The position numbers and the translations under genes are program-made. The notes below the pieces were generated by a model. That model worked only from the letters and a program-made list of their open reading frames with translations. It was not told the origin of the DNA and did no database searches. A DNA stretch of 6,154 nucleotides from Bacteroidota bacterium (GTDB taxonomy: Bacteria; Bacteroidota; Bacteroidia; Chitinophagales; LD1), in contig JAEYZB010000023.1 of NCBI GenBank assembly GCA_023428205.1, positions 1 to 6,154 of the forward strand. The letters run 5' to 3'. Shown in pieces: positions 1 through 4,368 of the stretch. Numbering within the stretch: the stretch's first letter is position 1; the number at the start of each line of letters is the position of its first letter.

Positions 1-301
1 CCGTTACCCCCATTTCCACCGCCTTTTCCAATAACCATTCCATCCGTTCGCTGTTTTTCAGCAATGCCACCGCCAAATGCAATTCGGGTGTAGGTTTTGG
101 AAATTCTGTTCGTTTTTTTACCCTACTTGTGATGGTTCTTTTGTTTACAGCAATGACTTCCGCTTCCGCCAAAGTGCCATTTCCGTCCGTAAGCAGAAGC
201 GGCTCGCCAACACTTACCCGCAAGACACGCAGGTGAGCCGACTCTTCTTCACTCAATTCAATGATTTCAGCCAATAAATCAGGATGGAAATACCGTTGCA
301 T
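1..301 (-). CDS. rsmE: RsmE, 16S rRNA (uracil1498-N3)-methyltransferase, N-terminal part
   Basis: This is the first 100 codons of a minus-strand gene cut by the left window edge. RsmE transfers a methyl group from S-adenosylmethionine to N3 of U1498 in 16S rRNA in the assembled 30S subunit. The frame is open from the ATG at 301-299 to the window edge and encodes MQRYFHPDLLAEIIELSEEE at its start. Residues 23-37 (HLRVLRVSVGEPLLL) match the PUA-like N-terminal RNA-binding domain, which carries a conserved H...VLR...G pattern. Residues 74-100 (LHLAVALLKNSERMEWLLEK, then AVEMGVT) match the opening of the SPOUT methyltransferase domain, where K..RMEWLLEKAVELG is a family signature. The usual length is roughly 230-250 residues, so more than half is missing, including the SAM-binding knot. 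It is divergent from the Fur-family gene. No alternative function fits as well. Confidence 0.9.
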   Translation of the reverse strand, partial: MQRYFHPDLLAEIIELSEEESAHLRVLRVSVGEPLLLTDGNGTLAEAEVIAVNKRTITSRVKKRTEFPKPTPELHLAVALLKNSERMEWLLEKAVEMGVT

Positions 302-327
302 GGCACAAAGAAACTAAAAACTAATAT

Positions 328-340
328 TTCGACAAGCTCA
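328..340. repeat. REP-like word TTCGACAAGCTCA
   Basis: The sequence TTCGACAAGCTCA lies in the divergent intergenic region, about 27 bases upstream of the rsmE start. The same word (or its reverse complement TGAGCTTGTCGAA) is, from general knowledge, a core of intergenic repeats found in many unrelated bacterial genomes. Only one copy occurs here and no inverted partner arm is visible, so it may be a degraded remnant or chance. Confidence 0.3.
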
Positions 341-360
341 ACAACAGCAACGAATGCCTG

Positions 361-423
361 AAATGGGTGAAAAAAAAGAGCAGAATTCGCCTTTTTTCAT
401 TCTTCATTTTTAATTCGTAATTG
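361..423 (+). repeat. Two-part intergenic repeat, copy 1 (upstream of fur)
   Basis: The left block at 361-376 (AAATGGGTGAAAAAAA) and the right block at 406-423 (ATTTTTAATTCGTAATTG) both recur exactly between scoA and scoB, at 3495-3510 and 3531-3548, in the same order and orientation. Extending the left block to 383 gives 21 of 23 matching positions. The blocks are separated by 29 bases here and 20 in copy 2, with unrelated sequence between. The right block belongs to the TAATTCGTAATT type of AT-rich intergenic repeat common in Bacteroidota. The copy ends 16 bases before the fur GTG, so it probably lies in or next to that gene's leader. Its function is unknown. Confidence 0.65.
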
Positions 424-439
424 TTTCTATCTTCGCCCC

Positions 440-907
440 GTGACAACGACACAGGAAACAATAGAAGTTGTAAAAAAGATTTTTTCGGCACACCTGGAAC
501 AGCGGGATCTCCGCAAAACAGCTGAACGCTTTGCTATACTCGAAGAAATTTACAGTCGTACCGATCATTTTGAAGCAGAGCAGCTTTATATTGATTTGTT
601 GAAAAAAGAAGTGAACGTGAGCCGGGCCACAGTTTATAATACCTTGGATTTATTATTGACTTGCGAACTTATCCGCAAACATCAGTTCGGAAGAAATCAG
701 GCGCAGTATGAAAAATCTTACGGCTATAAACAACACGACCACGTGATTTGTATTGAGTGTAAAAAGGTTGTCGAATTTTGCGACCCGCGCTTACAACAAA
801 TTCAAAATATGGCAGGAGACTTACTGAACTTTCAAATTTCGCATCACACATTGCAATTTTACGGCACTTGCAGTTCTTGCCAAATGAAACAAAAAGCGAA
901 CGTTTAA
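440..907 (+). CDS. fur: Fur-family metal-responsive transcriptional repressor
   Basis: This 155-residue protein has the standard Fur length and layout. Residues 1-80 form the winged-helix DNA-binding domain, with RFAILEEIYSRTDHF at 30-44 and the recognition-helix stretch VSRATVYNTLDLLL at 60-73. Residues 81-155 form the dimerisation domain. Two CxxC pairs (C104/C107 and C144/C147) fit the structural zinc site; H99, D100, H101, E112 and H135/H136 fit the regulatory metal sites. Such proteins repress genes for iron uptake, zinc uptake or peroxide defence when loaded with metal; which metal this one senses cannot be read from sequence. The start is GTG at 440: an in-frame TGA lies at 368-370 and no ATG follows before 440, and the resulting N-terminus suits the family. 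purA follows after 42 bases, an arrangement I recall from other Bacteroidota. The Fur family call is firm; Fur versus Zur or PerR is open. Confidence 0.92.
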   Translation: MTTTQETIEVVKKIFSAHLEQRDLRKTAERFAILEEIYSRTDHFEAEQLYIDLLKKEVNVSRATVYNTLDLLLTCELIRKHQFGRNQAQYEKSYGYKQHDHVICIECKKVVEFCDPRLQQIQNMAGDLLNFQISHHTLQFYGTCSSCQMKQKANV

Positions 908-949
908 AACATTTTTTATCAAACAGAATAAATACCAGTTTTCAGAATT

Positions 950-2215
950 ATGTATGTAGATATTTTATTAGGCTTACAGTGGGGCGATGAAGGAAAAGGG
1001 AAAATCGTAGATTACTTAGCTCCCAAATATGACATTATTGCACGTTTTCAAGGCGGTCCGAATGCGGGACACACCCTTGTGATTGGTGGCGAAAAAACCG
1101 TGTTACACACGATTCCGAGCGGCATTATGCAAGCGGGGGTGAAAAATGTAATTGGCAATGGAGTTGTGATAGACCCTGTCACTTTAGTTAAAGAAATTAC
1201 AACACTGACAGCAAAGGGCATTGACGTAAAAAATAATTTGTGGATTTCAAAAAAGGCACACCTCATTTTGCCGACTCACAAGGTGCTGGACGCAGCTTCG
1301 GAAGCCGCAAAAGGTCAGGGAAAAATCGGCTCTACGTTGCGCGGAATTTCTCCGACATATATGGATAAAACCGGAAGAAACGGTTTGCGTATTGGCGACA
1401 TTTTGAGTGATGATTTTGCAGGATTGTATGCACGAATCAAAGAAAAACATTTGCATTTGCTGAAACAATACGATTTCGCATTTGATGTTGCAGAAAGCGA
1501 AAAAGAATGGTTCGCTGCGGTTGATTTTATTCGCAGTTTCAAACTAATCGATTCCGAATATTTTTTGAATGACGCTCTCGCGAACGGAGAAAAAATTTTA
1601 GCGGAAGGCGCACAAGGAACTATGTTGGATATTGACTTTGGAACCTATCCTTTTGTTACTTCGTCCAACACGATTTCATCGGGAGCTTGCAACGGATTGG
1701 GTGTTGCGCCTACAAAAATTCGGGAGGTTATCGGTATCGCGAAAGCCTATTGTACCCGCGTAGGAAGCGGTCCATTTCCGACAGAATTAGACAATGACTT
1801 AGGCGAAAAAATTCGTCAAATTGGCGCAGAATTTGGAGCAACGACAGGACGGAAACGCAGAACCGGTTGGATTGATTTGGTAGCCTTGAAATATGCCGTG
1901 ATGATAAATGGCGTTACCCAAATCGTGATTACCAAAGCCGATGTACTGAATGATTTTGAAGAAATAAATCTGGGAACAGAATATTCGATAAACGGAGCAA
2001 CAACGACCAACGTTCCGTTTGATGCGGCTTGTGTGGATATTCAACCGATTTATAAAACGCTCGCGGGTTGGAATACCGACCTTTCGCCTTTCAAAACATT
2101 TGCCGAACTACCGAAAAACACTTCGGACTATTTAGCTTTTGTAGAAAAATACTTAGGCGCGAAAATTAGCATGCTTTCTACGGGACCGGAGCGCGAGAAA
2201 TTGTTGGTAAAATAA
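950..2215 (+). CDS. purA: Adenylosuccinate synthetase
   Basis: PurA joins IMP and aspartate using GTP to make adenylosuccinate, the first committed step from IMP to AMP, in the cytoplasm. The 421 residues match the usual family length of about 420-430. Visible motifs in order: QWGDEGKGK at 10-18 (phosphate loop with catalytic Asp13), GPNAGHT at 36-42 (catalytic His41), IGSTLRGISP at 126-135 (IMP-binding loop), EGAQGTMLDIDFGTYPFVTS at 219-238, TTGRKRRTGWID at 298-309 (aspartate/IMP loop), TKADVL at 328-333 (guanine recognition, usually TKxDVL), and STGPERE at 410-416. The ATG at 950 places the first motif at the normal distance from the N-terminus. In the IMP loop, Ser134 replaces the Gly of the usual GIGP, a minor oddity. 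The gene lies 42 bases after fur and 26 before the thioesterase gene, so co-transcription is likely. Confidence 0.98.
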   Translation: MYVDILLGLQWGDEGKGKIVDYLAPKYDIIARFQGGPNAGHTLVIGGEKTVLHTIPSGIMQAGVKNVIGNGVVIDPVTLVKEITTLTAKGIDVKNNLWISKKAHLILPTHKVLDAASEAAKGQGKIGSTLRGISPTYMDKTGRNGLRIGDILSDDFAGLYARIKEKHLHLLKQYDFAFDVAESEKEWFAAVDFIRSFKLIDSEYFLNDALANGEKILAEGAQGTMLDIDFGTYPFVTSSNTISSGACNGLGVAPTKIREVIGIAKAYCTRVGSGPFPTELDNDLGEKIRQIGAEFGATTGRKRRTGWIDLVALKYAVMINGVTQIVITKADVLNDFEEINLGTEYSINGATTTNVPFDAACVDIQPIYKTLAGWNTDLSPFKTFAELPKNTSDYLAFVEKYLGAKISMLSTGPEREKLLVK

Positions 2216-2217
2216 AG

Positions 2218-2236
2218 TCCTCTGAAAAAACGAGGA
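2218..2236 (+). promoter_or_regulatory. Small hairpin overlapping a Shine-Dalgarno-like tract
   Basis: TCCTC at 2218-2222 can pair with GAGGA at 2232-2236 around a nine-base loop, TGAAAAAAC. The 3' arm is part of GAGGAGGA (2232-2239), the strongest Shine-Dalgarno-like sequence in the window, immediately before the thioesterase gene. Pairing would hide part of that tract. The stem is only five pairs, so stability is doubtful, and Bacteroidota generally depend little on Shine-Dalgarno pairing. The loop and 3' arm (2223-2237) also match part of the repeat ahead of scoB. Confidence 0.25.
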
Positions 2237-2241
2237 GGAAT

Positions 2242-2703
2242 GTGTTCCCAGAGTTTATGCAAGAATTTAAACAGCCGATTGCCCTTCGTTGGGCCGACTT
2301 AGACCCGAATTTCCACGTTCGCCATTCGGTGTATTACGATTTCGGAGCAAAAAGCCGCATGGATTTTTTAGCCGAATTGGGGATTACTTCTGCTCATTTT
2401 GCAAATGACCATTACGGACCTATTTTGTTTCGGGAAGAATGTGTATTCAGACGAGAAATAAAATATGGCGATACGATTTTCATTTCTACAAAAATTTCCA
2501 AGCTACGTAAAGATTATGCCCGATTCAGTTTCGAGCATGAAATTACGAAAGAAGACGGAACGTTATGCGCTGTACTTACGGTAGATGGCGCTTGGATGGA
2601 TACCGTTTTGCGAAAGCTAATTACGCCTCCTCCATACTTAATTGAAGTTTTAGAAAAGTCTCCGCGCTCCGCAAGCTTCGAGTGGATGGAGTTGAAAGCA
2701 TAA
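2242..2703 (+). CDS. Hotdog-fold acyl-CoA thioesterase (4HBT / YbgC-FadM-like)
   Basis: A 153-residue protein of the 4-hydroxybenzoyl-CoA thioesterase superfamily, which hydrolyses acyl-CoA to free acid and CoA. Residues 13-33 carry the signature RWADLDPNFHVRHSVYYDF, the counterpart of R...TDxxGHVNxxxY; Asp21 is in the usual catalytic position, with His25 next to it. Residues about 51-115 supply the remaining strands of a single hotdog domain (for example IKYGDTIFISTKISKL and ARFSFEHEIT). The length is typical. The true substrate cannot be deduced. The start is uncertain: GTG at 2242 lies only three bases after AGGAGG, whereas the in-frame ATG at 2257 gives a protein five residues shorter (MQEFKQPIAL) with an 18-base gap. 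An ATG at 2240 is out of frame and soon meets a stop. It lies between purA and the CoA-transferase genes, on the same strand as both. Confidence 0.85.
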   Translation: MFPEFMQEFKQPIALRWADLDPNFHVRHSVYYDFGAKSRMDFLAELGITSAHFANDHYGPILFREECVFRREIKYGDTIFISTKISKLRKDYARFSFEHEITKEDGTLCAVLTVDGAWMDTVLRKLITPPPYLIEVLEKSPRSASFEWMELKA

Positions 2704-2710
2704 TCTTTCA

Positions 2711-2741
2711 TTTGCTCATTCATTTACAATTTATAGTTTCG
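2711..2741 (+). promoter_or_regulatory. Candidate Bacteroidota-type promoter for scoA
   Basis: TTTG at 2711-2714 is followed after 19 bases by TAGTTTCG at 2734-2741, which matches the Bacteroidota -7 consensus TAnnTTTG at all but one fixed position. It ends 16 bases before the scoA ATG, so the leader would be short. If it is real, scoA and scoB can be transcribed independently of the purA group. An AT-rich region can give such a match by chance. Confidence 0.35.
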
Positions 2742-2757
2742 CTTCAAACAAAAAAAG

Positions 2758-3459
2758 ATGGCGATAAACAAAGTAGTTTCGGGCGCAGATGAAGCCATTA
2801 AAGACATTCAGGACAATGCCGTGCTAATGTTGGGTGGCTTTGGGCTTTGCGGCATTCCCGAAAACAGTATCCATGCGCTTATTCGCAAAGGCGTGAAAGG
2901 GTTGACCTGTATTTCCAATAATGCAGGCGTTGATGATTTTGGAATTGGGCTGATGCTGAAAACGCGGCAGGTGAAAAAAATGATTTCAAGTTATGTTGGC
3001 GAAAATGCTGAGTTTGAAAGACAACTTTTGAGTGGTGAATTGGAAGTAGAGCTGATCCCCCAAGGAACATTGGCAACTCGTTGTATGATGGCGGGCTATG
3101 GCATTCCTGCATTTTTCACACCTGCGGGTGTGGGAACGGAAATTGCCGAAGGCAAAGAAACGCGGATATTTAATGACAAAGAATACTTGATGGAACACGC
3201 GTTCAAGTCAGACTTCGCGATTGTAAAAGCATGGAAAGGCGACACGGCAGGGAATTTGATTTTCCGCGGTACGGCACGAAACTTTAACTCCGTAATGGCG
3301 ATGGCAGGGAAAATCACGATTGCCGAAGTAGAAGAACTTGTTCCTGCTGGCGAACTTGACCCAAATGCAATTCATACGGCAGGAATTTTTGTGAATCGCA
3401 TTTTTCAAGGGGAGAAATATGAGAAGCGCATTGAGCAACGAACCGTACAAAAATCTTAA
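2758..3459 (+). CDS. scoA: Succinyl-CoA:3-ketoacid CoA-transferase subunit A
   Basis: Alpha subunit of a family I CoA-transferase. With subunit B it moves CoA from succinyl-CoA to acetoacetate, giving acetoacetyl-CoA and succinate, which links ketone bodies to thiolase and the TCA cycle. The 233 residues match the usual length. The glycine-rich CoA-binding signature is at 26-36 ([11 protein letters not shown]). Further family landmarks are [16 protein letters not shown] at 52-67, [10 protein letters not shown] at 99-108, the FFTPAGVGT stretch at about 119-127, and the C-terminal [20 protein letters not shown], which resembles SCOT more than the shorter acetate CoA-transferase forms. The catalytic glutamate is in subunit B, as expected. 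ATG at 2758 is the natural start. Substrate choice (SCOT versus another 3-oxoacid or acetate CoA-transferase) rests on similarity. A 102-base gap separates it from scoB. Confidence 0.93.
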   Translation: MAINKVVSGADEAIKDIQDNAVLMLGGFGLCGIPENSIHALIRKGVKGLTCISNNAGVDDFGIGLMLKTRQVKKMISSYVGENAEFERQLLSGELEVELIPQGTLATRCMMAGYGIPAFFTPAGVGTEIAEGKETRIFNDKEYLMEHAFKSDFAIVKAWKGDTAGNLIFRGTARNFNSVMAMAGKITIAEVEELVPAGELDPNAIHTAGIFVNRIFQGEKYEKRIEQRTVQKS

Positions 3460-3465
3460 CGAAAC

Positions 3466-3494
3466 GTGCAAGCACAAAAGTTTTTTGCTCGCAC
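3466..3494 (+). other. Imperfect inverted repeat between scoA and scoB
   Basis: The segment starting seven bases after the scoA stop can fold on itself: GTGC at 3466-3469 pairs with GCAC at 3491-3494, AGCA at 3471-3474 with TGCT at 3486-3489, and AAA at 3476-3478 with TTT at 3482-3484. Two mismatches interrupt the stem and the loop is three bases. There is no T-run after the stem, so it is not a classical intrinsic terminator. It could stabilise or process the mRNA between two genes whose products are needed in equal amounts. Confidence 0.4.
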
Positions 3495-3548
3495 AAATGG
3501 GTGAAAAAAACGAGGAGATTGACAATCATAATTTTTAATTCGTAATTG
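3495..3548 (+). repeat. Two-part intergenic repeat, copy 2 (upstream of scoB)
   Basis: This is the partner of the copy ahead of fur: the left block AAATGGGTGAAAAAAA is at 3495-3510 and the right block ATTTTTAATTCGTAATTG is at 3531-3548. The left block continues as CGAGGAG, which also appears ahead of the thioesterase gene (2231-2237). The copy begins directly after the inverted repeat and ends 13 bases before the scoB ATG. Together with that hairpin it fills most of the unusual gap between the two subunit genes. Confidence 0.65.
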
Positions 3549-3561
3549 ATAATTGAATAAA

Positions 3562-4218
3562 ATGGCATTAACCAAAGAACAAATCGCACAGCGTGTGGCG
3601 CGTGAATTGAAAGACGGCTACTATGTGAATCTTGGCATCGGCATTCCGACTTTGGTCGCGAATTACGTTCCAAAAAACATTAATGTAGAACTACAATCTG
3701 AAAACGGCTTACTGGGCATGGGTCCGTTTCCGACAGAAGACAACGTTGATGCAGATTTTATTAACGCAGGAAAGCAAACCATTACATTGCTTCCAGGTGC
3801 TGCCATTTTCGATTCGGCATATAGCTTCGGAATGATTCGTTCACAACGAGTAGACTTGACGGTGTTGGGTGCAATGGAAGTTTCTGAAACAGGCGATATC
3901 GCCAATTGGAAAATTCCCGGCAAACTCATTAAAGGAATGGGCGGAGCAATGGATTTGGTGGCTTCGGCAAAAAATATCATTGTAACCATGATGCAAACGA
4001 ATCCGAAGGGCGAATCCAAACTTTTGCCACAATGTTCTCTGCCGCTTACAGGTAAAAATTGCATTAAGCGCGTGATTACCGATTTAGGATTTTACGAAAT
4101 CAAAGACGGAGCATTTCATTTATTAGAGTTTGCGCCAAATGTTTCGATTGAAGAAATCAAAGAAAAAACCGCGGGCAAGCTCATTATTTCGCCCGATGTA
4201 AAAGAAATGGCGTTTTAA
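3562..4218 (+). CDS. scoB: Succinyl-CoA:3-ketoacid CoA-transferase subunit B
   Basis: Beta subunit of the same CoA-transferase, carrying the active-site glutamate that forms the enzyme-CoA thioester intermediate. In QSENGLLGMGP (residues 45-55) the catalytic residue is Glu47. Other landmarks are YYVNLGIGIPTLVANYVP at 20-37, the GGAMDLVA stretch at about 130-137, and the CSLPLTGKNCIKRVITDLG region at about 157-175, all typical of SCOT beta subunits. The length of 218 residues is normal. The frame extends three codons upstream to a TTG at 3553, but the ATG at 3562 gives the family's usual N-terminus (MALTKEQIAQRVARELKDGY) and is chosen. The subunits are encoded separately, as is common in bacteria, whereas mitochondrial SCOT is one fused chain. 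Confidence 0.95.
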   Translation: MALTKEQIAQRVARELKDGYYVNLGIGIPTLVANYVPKNINVELQSENGLLGMGPFPTEDNVDADFINAGKQTITLLPGAAIFDSAYSFGMIRSQRVDLTVLGAMEVSETGDIANWKIPGKLIKGMGGAMDLVASAKNIIVTMMQTNPKGESKLLPQCSLPLTGKNCIKRVITDLGFYEIKDGAFHLLEFAPNVSIEEIKEKTAGKLIISPDVKEMAF

Positions 4219-4304
4219 TTCTTTCCGTTTACTCGATTTTTTCCCCCCTTCGTTGACCTTAATGTTAAAAGGACGCGAACGGAACGAAAAGCCATGAAAA
4301 AATA

Positions 4305-4336
4305 TTTGCAAAGCTTGCGAAGTTATTTTAACTTTG
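4305..4336 (+). promoter_or_regulatory. Bacteroidota-type promoter for the metalloprotease gene
   Basis: TTTG at 4305-4308 and TAACTTTG at 4329-4336 are separated by 20 bases. Both elements match the Bacteroidota -33 (TTTG) and -7 (TAnnTTTG) consensus exactly, at about the expected spacing. Transcription would begin a few bases after 4336 and leave a leader of roughly 25-30 bases before the ATG at 4369. The spacer contains an imperfect palindrome (TTGCAAAGCTTGCGAA, 4306-4321 region) that could be an operator, but this is speculative. Confidence 0.6.
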
Positions 4337-4368
4337 TCTTTCCTCTGTAAAATAAACTATTACACTTA

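Noticed and set aside
77..277. Plus-strand open frame of 66 codons
   Set aside because: It is antisense to the rsmE coding region, which has clear family motifs.
428..435. TATCTTCG as a -7 promoter element for fur
   Set aside because: It ends only four bases before the GTG and has no TTTG at the right upstream distance.
3518..3548. AT-rich GACAATCATAATTTTTAATT region as a Fur box
   Set aside because: It lacks the paired GATAAT/ATTATC-type symmetry needed; AT-richness alone explains the resemblance.
3314..3673. Minus-strand open frame of 119 codons across the scoA-scoB junction
   Set aside because: It overlaps two firm genes, and its middle (INYELKIMIVN) is a translation of the AT-rich repeat, a common source of false ORFs in Bacteroidota.
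3663..4064. Minus-strand open frame of 133 codons inside scoB
   Set aside because: It lies wholly within a well-supported gene, has no recognisable domain, and is a shadow of the plus-strand coding bias.
4223..4290. Inverted repeats after scoB as a terminator: TTCCGTT (4223-4229) with AACGGAA (4278-4284), TTCGTT (4249-4254) with AACGAA (4283-4288), and a CCTT/AAGG stem at 4257-4272
   Set aside because: The first two compete for the same bases and have long loops; the third has only four or five pairs. None is followed by a T-run, so no terminator can be supported.
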